Positions 1 through 10,477 of a DNA stretch of 64,000 bases are shown here, in pieces; position 1 is the first letter of the stretch, and every line of letters begins with the position of its first letter. The DNA is from Euphorbia lathyris (taxonomy: Eukaryota; Streptophyta; Magnoliopsida; Malpighiales; Euphorbiaceae). The notes under the pieces were generated by a model. It was not told the DNA's origin. It did not search any database and was given only the letters and a program-made list of their open reading frames with translations. The stretch lies in assembly GCF_963576675.1 (NCBI RefSeq), contig NC_088916.1, positions 81,919,501 through 81,983,500 of the forward strand. Reading direction: 5' to 3'. Made by a program: the position numbers and the translations under genes.

Positions 1-78
1 TCGAGTTATCGGAGTCGATTCAGGAGTTCCGATTTCAGCTTCGATTTCTCCATTTCCGTCTTCCTCTGGTCCATCCAT
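1..78 (-). CDS. N-terminus of an unrecognised protein gene (runs off the left edge)
   Basis: Reading the minus strand, an ATG at 78 opens a frame of 26 codons that is still open at the window edge. The peptide starts MDGPEEDGNG and is very acidic (many Glu and Asp). The next ATG downstream, in another frame, closes quickly. Upstream on the minus strand lies a typical plant leader (79 to about 235) with an AAACCCTAA-like motif and short CT/GA-rich runs, and a GCAG that could be a leader-intron acceptor near 116. I do not recognise the family. The start choice rests on frame openness and leader-like upstream sequence only. Confidence 0.45.
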   Translation of the reverse strand, partial: MDGPEEDGNGEIEAEIGTPESTPITR

Positions 79-419
79 TAATTAGCTGCCACCGATAGTT
101 ATTAATAACCCCCTGCAACGACGATTCGGAGAAGAGAGAGATGCAATTTTGAAAATTGAAAGGTGGGGATAACGAAACCCTAATCTCAATTTTCATGAAT
201 TTCTTCTGATTGATTGCTCTTTGTTTCGTCGATGGCGTTAAAGCTCTTCGCGGGGTTTTCGATTTCTTGTTTCTTAAATTAGTAACTCTTTAGAAAGTTA
301 GTTATTTGCTAATGGACATTATATAATAGAATTTATTTATTATTATTAATAATTGTTTTTTTTCGTGAATTTTGCGATAAGATTATCTTTTTCTTTAAGA
401 GTTTTTTAATATATAAATT

Positions 420-902
420 TTAGGATATTTATGTGAGCCGAGCTGTTACCGAGTGGTTCGGTGTTCGGCTCGATTTATAGACAAGTCGAGTTTGACCACG
501 GCGAAACTCGGTTCAAAAGCTCGCGAGCAGACTCGATTATAGATTTATGAACAATCTCGATTATAATGTTCATGAATATGCTTGTGAGCAAGTTTGGTTC
601 GATTATTTTTTAATAATAATATTTCTATAAGGGGAAAATATAAAACAACGTATTTTTGTGTAAATTTTAGTTTTGTAGATTTGAAAACTATGTTTTTTTT
701 TGTTAAAGAAATTTTAAATCAATATAATTAATGAGTTGTTCGTCAGCGAAATTCATGAACTAAACTAATGTGTTGCTCGCGAGCAAAGCTCGTGAACAAC
801 TCATGAATAAAATGTTGAGTTTGAGCTCGAGCTCAAGCTCCTCAAATTTCTAACAAGTCGGGCCTGAGCAGGCCAAACCTTGGCTCGACTCGATTACAAC
901 TC
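420..902. repeat. GCTCG/CGAGC-rich dispersed repeat, probably a non-autonomous DNA element
   Basis: The segment is full of short self-complementary GCTCG, GAGCTCGAG and GCTCGCGAGC words. It begins near a GTGAGCCGAGCT motif and ends with GGCTCGACTCGATTACAACTC, directly against the target site of the Tourist-like element at 906. Sequences of this look are common dispersed plant repeats. I could not define clean terminal repeats or a target duplication, so the class is open. Confidence 0.35.
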
Positions 903-905
903 TAA

Positions 906-1633
906 GGGTCCGTTTGGTATGCCGTAATGCAATGTAATGTAATCAAGGTCGTAATGTAATCAAAGTTGTAATGGAATGGAATGGAATAATGATTCTATTA
1001 CCATGTTTGGTTGACAATTATGATGTAATGTAATGTAATAACCATTACAATACTTATATTTTCCTAATTAAATGCAATCATAAAATTTATTTACATAATT
1101 AAAATCAACGAAAAATGTGAAAAATGTGAAAAATCGAATTGTAATAAAATACAAAATTAGATTAACCGAAATCAATAAATTAGTATATAGTTTTTCGCTT
1201 TTTAATATTTTTTTTTACATTTTTCTCGTTTATTTTAATTTTCATTTTCAACATTTTTCACCGTTTTTCTATTTTCTCATTTTTCCGGTTTTTCATTTTT
1301 TTTCATTTTTTTGCATTTTTTCGGTTTTTCGTTTATTTTTTCATTTTTCTCGTTTTCAATTTTCATGTTTTTCTACGTTTTGCGTTTTTGACAAGAATGA
1401 GAGGTAAGATTGAGAGGTGAGATTTGAGAAATGAGAGGTTAGATGACAATGTAATGAGAATTGAAGCCATTTTTCTATGTAATGGGGATTACAAGATTTG
1501 TTCAACAAAATTTAACTCAACGTTTTCTCATTCCATTACAATGAAATTGTAACATGCAACCAAACATGGTAATGAGCCTTCAATGTAATGATCATTCCAT
1601 TACGAAGGTCATTACATCTTACCAAACGGCACC
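906..1633 (+). mobile_element. Tourist-like MITE (PIF/Harbinger type), copy 1
   Basis: The left end is GGGTCCGTTTGGTATG. The right end, read on the minus strand, is GGTGCCGTTTGGTAAG. Both sides are flanked by TAA (903-905 and 1634-1636). A G-rich TIR with CGTTTGGTA and a 3-bp TAA/TTA duplication is the known pattern of PIF/Harbinger Tourist elements. The 728-bp interior has TAATGTAATG subterminal repeats and a T-rich core (about 1190-1390) that yields a meaningless Phe-rich open frame. A second copy lies at 17138-17828 in the opposite orientation. Confidence 0.85.
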
Positions 1634-1688
1634 TAAGGATATTACTTTTTTTTTTAAATCCCTAAGGATATATATTACTTAATTAATA

Positions 1689-2065
1689 GGATAAATAATT
1701 TATTAGTCCTCTCATTTTTACCTAACAAATTATTTAGTCTATCTCTTTTGAAAAACACATTATAAAATTCATATCTTTTCATGGTTAACATTTTGGTCGT
1801 TCTGTCTATTTTTTTTTAGATTTTTAACTGTTATATTCGGTATAAACAGGCATATAGAAAATAATAGAGTAACAGAGTCATTTTGTACCGAACTATCGCT
1901 CTCCTAAAAACTAAAATATGTTTGGTTAAAAATCTAAAAAAATAGATAAAAAGATGAACGGGTTAATAGTGACAAAAGATAGAGACCTTATAATCTATTT
2001 TTTAGATAGAAGAACTAAATAGCGTATTGCATAAAAAAAAATGAGAATTAATAAATTATTTACCC
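1689..2065. mobile_element. Foldback MITE with 9-bp target duplication (Mutator type)
   Basis: The two halves are imperfect inverted copies of each other over about 150 bp, from GGATAAATAATTTATTA at the left to its near complement at the right. The element is flanked by a perfect 9-bp direct repeat TAATTAATA (1680-1688 and 2066-2074). A 9-bp duplication is the hallmark of Mutator-like elements. No coding capacity. Confidence 0.8.
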
Positions 2066-2074
2066 TAATTAATA

Positions 2075-2750
2075 TACCAACCAATCAAAAATAGATACAT
2101 ATGATTTTAGATGACTTCATTTTTTGGGATGAAGTGTAAAAATGTTGACATCCAAGAGCATTCTTATCTCTAAAATCTAAAATAATATAATTTTACCATT
2201 AACATTGGCAGCTAAGAGCAATTTTACGCCGAACACTGGCAAGTTGGATCAATTTCAGGCATCATTATAAAACACGGATATTTTGTTCCTTGTTCTGTAC
2301 AAGTTGCCTGTCAGTTGGTTCTAAATAAATGATTTCACATTTTTTGTGATTTAATAATAGAATTTGAGATTAATATTTTTAAATTTGTCAAAATATTTGG
2401 ATTTCTTTTGTCTAACTTGTACAAAATACAGTATAATTTTTTAATAAATACTTTTTTTAAATTCACGTTTATTCATATTATGATCTGTTACCAATGATTG
2501 GTAAAATAATACACATATGAAGTGTAGATGACATGATTCATGACTAAGAAAACAGTTTGATAAATTATTTCTCAAATTGATCTAACTTTTGAACGTTATA
2601 GGTAAATTTGCTCCTTACTGTTAATATTAGGGGTATTTGTGCACCCTATCCCTTTTTTTTACATGTGCGACTGACATCAATTGATGGGTTGGATACACTA
2701 GGGATAAAATGATTTTTTCGATTGTCAAACTGTAACAATTATATACGTAT
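2075..2750. other. AT-rich intergenic stretch, nothing recognised
   Basis: No open frame above background, no terminal repeats and no RNA gene were seen. It separates the foldback MITE from the presumed 3' LTR of the copia remnant. Confidence 0.6.
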
Positions 2751-3024
2751 CATATAGAGAAAAGGTAAAGATATAAAGAGGATGAGAGAAGTGAATAATA
2801 TTGTCCATTTTAGGATAGTCGTCCCACGGTATTTATATGTTATGAGCTAACAAAATTGAGGATTCGGAAGGAAAGAAAAAATTGAATCTTATTATTATTG
2901 AATTAACTAAATTACAAAGTATCAATTAAGGATTATATATACAAAGGCTTAATTAGTTATAACGACTAGTCTCCTTACTAACCGTACTTTTAAAAACAAA
3001 ATACCCTTAACTAATAACTCTATT

Positions 3025-3043
3025 CCCCCCCCCCCCCCCCCCC
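3025..3043. repeat. Homopolymer C19, expanded polypurine tract of the copia relic
   Basis: Nineteen C in a row on the plus strand. On the copia coding strand this is G19 following ATTTGAA, just past the RNase H coding end, the expected position of the second-strand primer (PPT). Confidence 0.6.
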
Positions 3044-3101
3044 TTCAAATTGGTGTATGAAGATTTAATAATCGAGCTTTTATAACATGTTTGTAAAAAC
3101 T

Positions 3102-3335
3102 TTAGGATTCAATGGCTTGGTAAATATATCGACGACCTATTGTTTTGTTTTTAACCAATAGCACACGAACAATGCCAGCTCGACTCCTATCTCTAAGGAA
3201 ATGATAATCATTTGGTTCGTTCATGAGAAAATGATTAAATGCCAAATAAATTGTTGATTTATTACCACAAGACAAATTCATTGATGTTGTTTGTGGATAA
3301 CTATGGTAATCATGCAAATATGTAAACCATTGCAC
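3102..3335 (-). pseudogene. RNase H fragment of the copia element
   Basis: A 77-codon open piece matches the C-terminal end of plant copia polyproteins. It has a QWFTYL..D start, a CGNKSTIYLAFN block (family form CDNKSAIYIASN, so the catalytic Asp is changed to Gly) and a tail corresponding to the DIFTKAL region. It lies immediately before the oligo-G tract. It is a relic, not a functional gene. Confidence 0.65.
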
Positions 3336-5309
3336 TTCATAAGAGGTTTATGTCTAGCAATAATGCCTTATTGCTTGTCGATATGACTTTAGCTCAGCAA
3401 CTATAAAAACGTTAAGAGAATAAGTTTTCTGAGCTTCAAAAAAAACTTACTATAAGACAAAATAGGCTATATAGGATATTTAGATTTATAAGTATTATAA
3501 GATTAGGAAGATGATGTGGAAATAGACAACTGCTTACAGTGAAAATCTTTCAAGTATGCAAGAGGTGATTTTGACTTTGTTGATTTCCTTATTAGAACAT
3601 CTAACATAACATGTACAGTTTGATTTTCAGTAGAAATTGGTAAAATGTTATTCCTAACTAGATTATGATTAATATTTGTTGATCCTAACTGAGACTGGTC
3701 TACCTATACATTTGGCATAGACACAATATCATTAAGATCCCTATGTACAACATCAATATAGGACTGGAAATTATCTACATCATTCATATGTAGGAAACCT
3801 AAGATATTGCCTAACAAAATCCATATATGTACCATAAAGAAAAATATTCTCATGAAATACCGCATCCTTTGAAACCAAAAATCTCCTAAGTTCCAAAAAC
3901 AAACAATTTAGGTTGATATTAACACAAGGTAAATCCTTTGTATCAAACTTTCTTTACAAGTATTTACAGTAGAATAAGTTAAACAACCAAACACTCTTAA
4001 ATGGCTATAACTAGGCGACTTATAAAATAAGAAGTCATGTGTTTATTTTATCATTTAGAACTGGAGAAGTGATAAGATTGATAATATGAACTGCATGCAA
4101 TATACAATCTTTTCAAAATTATGAACGTAGATGTGAATGAAACATTAATTCCCTACCCACATTAAGTATGTGTTATTGTTTTCATGTTTTGTTGTGGTGT
4201 ATATGGATAAGAAACTTGGTGAATAATTTCATGTGATGCATAAAATTATGTAGGATTTAACACATGGATTATCAAACCTTATACATTTAATAGACAAAGA
4301 AAAATGTTCCTTAACATGCCGATAGAAAAAACAATAACAACGGATGTTTCAGCCTTATTAGTAAGGAAATACACCTAAGTATATTGACTATGATCATTAA
4401 CCACACTTAAAGAATACTTATGTCCTAAAATAGCCGGTGTGGCAAAAGGTCCAAAAATATCTAAGAACCATATCTAAACAACCATTAGTTGTAAAAGCAG
4501 TAATAGGAAACTTCAAACATTTTTGTTTTGTAAGAGGACAAACAATGTATGTAAAGTCAACACACTGAACAACATCAATTTGATCCTTACAAACATCTTT
4601 TAGTCTAGCATCCGAAAGATTCCTAAGTTTATAATACACAAAGAAATAAAACTGCAACTTACACATTTATGAGAAGTATGCAACTGAGATGGATGAACTA
4701 TAGACAACTAATATAAACCATTCAGCAACGTTTCTGAACCAATCATCTTATTGGTCACACTATCCTAAAAAATACAAGTATCATCGTTAAACATAATAGA
4801 ACAATTACTATATGTCAATAGCTTACTGATTCATAGAAAATTAAAAGTAAAAGATGGAATATAAAACACATCTTAGAGAACTAAGGTATCAGTAAGTTGT
4901 ATAGCCCCTTTCTTGTTAACAATAATGCTAGAACTGTTAGGAAAATGGACAACTAAGTCTGGTATGTCATGTATAAAAACAAAACATTCCTTTTAGTTTG
5001 CTAAATAATCAATAGCTCCAGAATCTATAATCCAATGTAGCATACAATATCATCGAAGGTTCTAATACTTTCGGTGTGGGTCAAGTGCATCTTCGTATGC
5101 TCCCAAGTGTTAAGTAGAGAGCGAATAACAACTTGAACTTTTTACTCTTTGGTCGACTTATGACCAGCATGACTAAGCTCATTGTTCATGATTGGCATCT
5201 CCCTTAGATATTTTTTCATAGTGTCATTAGACTGTTTCTTGCAAGTGTCAGAATTAATTGTTAATGGAGCTTTGTCAAAGACACACCTCTGAATTGTCCT
5301 TTAAAACGA

Positions 5310-6812
5310 TCCATAAATCCTTGTGTTCTCATGATTATGAAATTGCGTAGTTATGTCATCATCAATTGCATTAAGCAGGATGATGCAAGCAATGAAGTTT
5401 TTTTCTTCCAGACCACATAGGCCTCTCGGTCCCTTTTATGTTGGGTTATGGGTTCCTTCTTCGGACAATCATAACTATCGCCAAAGAATCAAGAAGATCG
5501 CTATCTTCCAGCACATATTTGATTTTCATACCCAATACTTCGTAGTTATCTCCATTCAACTTAAGATTTTTGTTTAATTTAGCAACAATCGATTTTGAAG
5601 TTGGTGTCATTGTAAGTACTTCATCTATAATTCAATACTTGCACAGTTAAGTACAAGTTAATCATATTACATGCAAGTTTTTTTGTAACCAATATCTGAC
5701 TAATAAAAATTTTACACCAGAATTCAATTCGAAAAAGATACCTTAAAAGCTCCAATTACCCTTTAAGTTCTAATGTCCAGTTTTATTAAATAATATATAT
5801 GCATATTGAACTAGATTTTTGGATGATTACATCCGGTAACCTCTTACAAAAAAATATTGTTAATATTTATATTGACTAAGATTTATTATTTAATTCTAAT
5901 AGCATTAAAATTCAAGTAATAATTATTCATAAATAATAAATTACTTAATAATAAACCAAATAAATATGTTAAACTCAACATAATAATTATTTCCAATAAT
6001 CTCAAGATTGATTAATTTCTTAATTTATAACGAACTAACTAAAAAGTTCATTAATAATATTATAAACTAATAATAATATTTAATGTTGATCGAGACCGAT
6101 TTAATCTCGTATTATAATCCCTTTAGAAAATCTAAAAATTCTTTTTTTTTTACCTAAATACAAACAGAAGTTCTCCATATCTTAGTTGCAAGGCAATCGT
6201 AAGCCGCCAGCAAGTCACTACAAGCACTCGCGCTGATGTGTAATCTAGTGGTGTTTCATTTTTGCCATTTCAGCTTAAATTGAAAATTCATCATAATTTG
6301 TCTTAAAACTAATCTAGAAAAATTCTAAGGTCACTAGTAGAGTCACAAATGGTTTCATTTTCTTTTTTTGATAATACAAACGGTTTCACTTAATACTAGC
6401 TTTCTTAGGCAATTATTGCCTTTTTTGACGGAATTTTTTCTATGCATTTAGACAATACATTATTTTTTAATTTTCAAAAGTTTTTGCAAACAATGGCTTT
6501 AAAAACACATGGCTTATAATGATATGTTATACTTATTAAAACTTGGAGGTTTACATATTATTATTTTTCTTTGACATTTCGTTCTATTTTGCAATTTTAA
6601 TTTTGTTTCTCAATTCTTTACACTTCTGGAAAAAAAAAATAAAAAAAAAAATGAGAAATATATTAAACTCGAATCATTTTTATAATTATTGTAACATATT
6701 AAAAAGATAATGTACGTATACGAATTCTTTTTATCAATCAAAATTTGGATAACATATTAAAAATAATTTTAAACAGATAATTTCGAGTTTTACCAAAATT
6801 GCTCCAAAGATT
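5310..6812 (+). repeat. Direct segmental duplication, copy 1
   Basis: This segment matches 7420-8668 in the same orientation, from CCATAAATCC...TTCTCATGATTATG to a shared end near CAAAATTGCTCCAAA. Copy 1 contains about 245 bp (roughly 5496-5741) missing from copy 2, bounded by short AAGAT repeats. It includes the gag-like end of the copia relic, so the duplication is younger than that insertion. Confidence 0.8.
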
Positions 6813-7419
6813 ATATTTCACTCCAATTGAAAGTTCACAATAGATTGAGAGCTTAATACTTTCAAGACTCGGCTGAACAAATGAAAGACCCGACCCTTCA
6901 TCTAATAGCCTTAATGCTTCTTCTCTTTACATCTACTGAATGTCAATACAATACTAATCTTATATGAAAATAGCTACCTATGCTAAGAAATGTGCATTAT
7001 ATGCACCAAAGAATGTCAAAACAACAAACAAATAACATTCTAACATTTTCCCCTTTACATAAAACACAAGGTTGCAACAATTCTAAACAATATCAGCCGC
7101 ATATAAACTCCTAAACAAAGTCTATGATTATGAAGAAAATCAATATTTAATCGCTGAGACAGTATGACTTATCACACTAAACGACCTATATTATAACATC
7201 CAAACGTTTTTCTGGAAAATGCATATGTACCTCTACCATAAGAAATGACGTTTCTAATGTGCCACAATTTTGCAATGACGAAATCAGTGTAAAAAATAAA
7301 CTCACCTCTCGGGCAATAAAGTAGACCATGCAAATGAAGATGGAGGCGTGGACAGAGCAGAACCACTCTTTAATCACCGGTATAAGGGGTGATTTTCGAC
7401 AGTAGGACATGTGCCCTTC
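6813..7419. other. Spacer between the two duplicated segments
   Basis: About 600 bp of unique AT-rich sequence. Two overlapping short minus-strand frames at 7172-7410 have no family resemblance and are probably chance. No RNA gene or element ends were seen. Confidence 0.5.
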
Positions 7420-8668
7420 TCCATAAATCCTTTTGTGTTCTCATGATTATGAAATTGCGTAGTTATATCATCATCCATTGTACTAAGCAGGATGATGCAA
7501 GCAATGAAGTTTTTTTCTTCCAGACCACATAAGCCTCTCGGTCCCTTTTATGTTGGGTTATGGTTCCTTCTTCGGACAATCATAACTGTCACCAAAGAAT
7601 CAAGAAGATACCTTAAAGGCTCTAATTACCCTCTAAATTCTAATGTCCAATTTTATTAAATAATATACATGTATATTGAACTAGATTTTTGGATGATTAC
7701 ATCTTGTAACCTCTTACAAACAAAATATTGTTAATATTTATATTGACTAAGGTTTATTATTTAATTCGAAAATCATTCTCTAATAGCATTAAAACTCAAG
7801 TAATAATTTTTCATGAATGATAAATTACTTAATAATAAACCAAATAAATATGTTAAATTCAACATAATAATTATTTCCAATAATCTCAAGACTAATTAAT
7901 TTCTTAATTTATAACAAACTAACTAAAAAATTCATTAATAATATTATTAACTAATAATAATATTTTATGTTGATCGAGACCGACTTAATAATCTCGTATT
8001 ATAATCCCTTTAGAAAATCTAAAAATTCTTTTTTTTATACAAACAGTTCTCCATATCTTAGTTGCAAAGCAATAGTAAACCGCCAGCAAGTCACCAAAAG
8101 CACTCGCACTGATGTGTAACCTGGTGGTGTTTCATTTTTACCATTTCAGCTTAAATTGAAAATTCATCATGATTTGCCTTAAAACTAATCTACAAAAATT
8201 CTAAGACCACCAGTGGAGTTACAAATGGTTTCATTTTTTTTTTTTATAATACAAACAGTTTCATTTAAATACTAGCTTTCTTAGGCAATTATTGCCTTTT
8301 TTTAACGGAATTTTTTCTATGCATTTAGACAATACATTATTTTTTAATTTTCAAAAGTTTTTGCAAACAATCGCTTTAAAAACACGTGACTTACAATGTT
8401 ATGTTATACTTATTAAAACTTGGAGATTTACATATTATTATTTTTCTTTGACATTTCGTTTTTATTTGCAATTTTATTTTTGTTTCTCAATCCTTTACAC
8501 TTCTAAAAAAATGAGCAATATATTAAACTCGAATCATTTTTATAATTATTGTAACATATTAAAATAATTTTAAAAAGATAATGTACGTATACGAATTCTT
8601 TTTATCAATCAAAATTTGGATAACATATTAAAAATAATTTTTAACAGTTTTACTAAAATTGCTCCAAA
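7420..8668 (+). repeat. Direct segmental duplication, copy 2
   Basis: Second copy of 5310-6812, with scattered substitutions and one deletion of about 245 bp relative to copy 1. Its right part (the CGAATCATTTTTATAATTAT block) is repeated again at about 8817-8950. Confidence 0.8.
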
Positions 8669-8669
8669 A

Positions 8670-9085
8670 GGAAATTTTGAATTTTTAGAAATAATTTTCA
8701 TAATTTCTGGTTATAACATTTTCTATAAGTTTAAAATGATTTTAGAATATATAAATTATATTTACTAAATATTAAATAAAAAATCTAAAAATTTAGAAAA
8801 ATTGTAAAATTATGAACTCGAATCATTTTTATAATTATTGTAACATATTAAAAATAATTTTAGAAAGATAATGTACGTATACGAATTCCTTTTATCAATC
8901 AAAATTTGGATAACATATTAAAATAATTTTAAACAGATAATTTCGAGTTTTACCAAAATTGCTCTAAAAGAAAATTTGGAATTTTTAGAAATAATTTTCA
9001 TAATTTCTGGTTATAACATTTTCTATAAGTTTAAAATGATTTTAGAATATGTAAACTATGTTTACCTAAAAATTAAATAAAAAAT
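8670..9085 (+). repeat. Short direct repeats at the edge of the duplication
   Basis: A block containing ATAATTTTCATAATTTCTGG and TTTAAAATGATTTTAGAATA occurs at about 8680-8770 and again at about 8975-9065. It is separated by another copy of the CGAATCATTTTTATAATTAT block. Confidence 0.7.
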
Positions 9086-10020
9086 ATAAAAATATGAACT
9101 GTCAATCTTTGGTAGACAGGAACCGTCGAAAAAGTCCCACACATGGCGTGTGCAGATTGGGACTCCATGTTGATGTGTCACGCAGTTGACCAATCGATGT
9201 GTGACACATAACACCAACATGTAAGACCTTTATTTGGCGCATAGCGTACGTAGGCGGTGTTGTCCAACCTACGGACAAGATCCATTAAAACCCTACTGCT
9301 CGTGGGTTGTGCAACCTACGGTAGTTCTAGTCCATTAAACTCAAAAGAAAAACCAAACAAAACTTGTCAATTTGATATGACATGCAAAACTTTTCAATAC
9401 GATAATATTCAAATAGTTTTAAATATTAATTAAATTGTCATTAAGAAAAAGTAACAGAAATTTATCATTAAGATGAAGAAATGAAAAATTACCATTAAGA
9501 AAAAGAAACGAAAAATTATCATTAATGTAGAACAGTGGATACACTTGTTTATTCCAAATTTGAATATTTTAAACATAAAATTTATAGGAATAAATATTTA
9601 TGGATAACACATAGTGATTTAATATTGTATTAAATGAAAATGGATTTTTTCCTTTTTTGTTGATTACAATTAATAAGTATATTTTTTTTAAATAGAAAGT
9701 ATTAGTATAAATTACTAATTATAAGGAATATTATAAATTTGCTTCAAAAAAAAAAGGAACATTATAAATTACTCAACTCATTCTTTTTAATTTTTTAGTA
9801 AATAATATTATAAATTATTGTTGCATTTTTATTTTAGTAAAAAAAATTATTCTAAAGGTGATAAATGGATAAAAGAAGTAGGGTTTTTATTTAATTAATT
9901 GAAAGTTTAAGGGCATAACAAGCATAAAATTGCCATAAAAGGGAAGTTTAAGGCGTAATATAATAAAAGAGTATAGATTCAAGGACCTAAAAGAGTATTA
10001 ATCAAAATTTGAAAAACCTT
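9086..10020. other. Intergenic sequence before the cyclin promoter
   Basis: About 9110-9350 is less AT-rich and contains two inverted-looking AACCTACGG words, perhaps a fragment of an unidentified element. The remainder is AT-rich with A-runs. No coding sequence was seen. Confidence 0.45.
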
Positions 10021-10021
10021 C

Positions 10022-10078
10022 CCGTTAGGGACAGACTTTCAATCTGAGCAATCCAACGGTCAAAATATACTAGCCGTT
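10022..10078 (+). promoter_or_regulatory. Cluster of three MSA-type (AACGG) boxes in the cyclin promoter
   Basis: TCCAACGGTC at 10052-10061 fits the published mitosis-specific activator consensus YCYAACGGYY exactly. Two more AACGG cores on the other strand lie at 10022-10026 and 10074-10078. MSA elements are bound by three-repeat MYB (MYB3R) factors and drive G2/M transcription of plant B-type cyclins. The cluster lies about 400 bp before the cyclin ATG, just upstream of the presumed transcription start. The match is seen; activity is inferred. Confidence 0.75.
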
Positions 10079-10139
10079 ATTTTTAAAAGTTAAGAAAGGC
10101 ATGTGCCAATGCAGACATATATCCGCGGTTTCCGTCTAT

Positions 10140-10477
10140 ATTTCTCTCATATCGTTCTACACTTTTCCGAAGAGAAAGAGATTATACACTCCATCGCTGG
10201 ACTTTCATGGAGTTGTTTTGACTAGTCTCTCTTCTCTCTCTCTTTGGATCTGCGTTTGAAATTTAAAGTGATTCGTCGGAAATTCTTGGATCTAATTTGA
10301 TGTTCTTTGCTCGAAATCGAAATCGATAAAGATTTTTCATCTGATTCTTTGGTTAAGGTTGGTTTCGGATTTCATGGATTTCACGTTCTGTTTTATTGCG
10401 ATTCAGTAGATTTCCAATTTCAAATTGGGGGTTTCAATTTATTAATCGATTTTCCCTTTGTTCTTTGGTAGACTATA
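10140..10477 (+). promoter_or_regulatory. Cyclin 5' leader with upstream ORFs
   Basis: CT-rich leader. Three short upstream frames start at ATGs 10209 (4 codons), 10300 (9 codons) and 10374 (11 codons), all closing before the main start at 10478. Part of this stretch could be a leader intron ending at the TAG near 10470, so the uORFs may not all be in the mature mRNA. Confidence 0.5.

Larger units (their letters stand above)
2750..5600 (-). mobile_element. Decayed Ty1/copia retrotransposon (minus strand)
   Basis: On the minus strand, translated fragments follow copia order from right to left. A gag-like piece lies near 5300-5450. A protease/pre-integrase stretch with the DSGA-type motif lies near 4980-5050. 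Integrase-like fragments (VNDHSQYT, VYFLTNKAETSVV) lie near 4320-4410. An RNase H tail (QWFTYLHDY, CGNKSTIYLAFN) lies at 3102-3335. Stops and frameshifts interrupt it throughout. A run of 19 C (19 G on the coding strand) at 3025-3043 sits where a polypurine tract is expected. The sequence to its left (about 2750-3024) looks like a 3' LTR, though its left end could not be fixed. The domain order is seen; the LTR limits are inferred. Confidence 0.7.

Noticed and set aside
5353..5577. A 74-codon plus-strand frame
   Set aside because: Lies antisense to the copia relic inside the segmental duplication; the equivalent frame is broken in the second copy.
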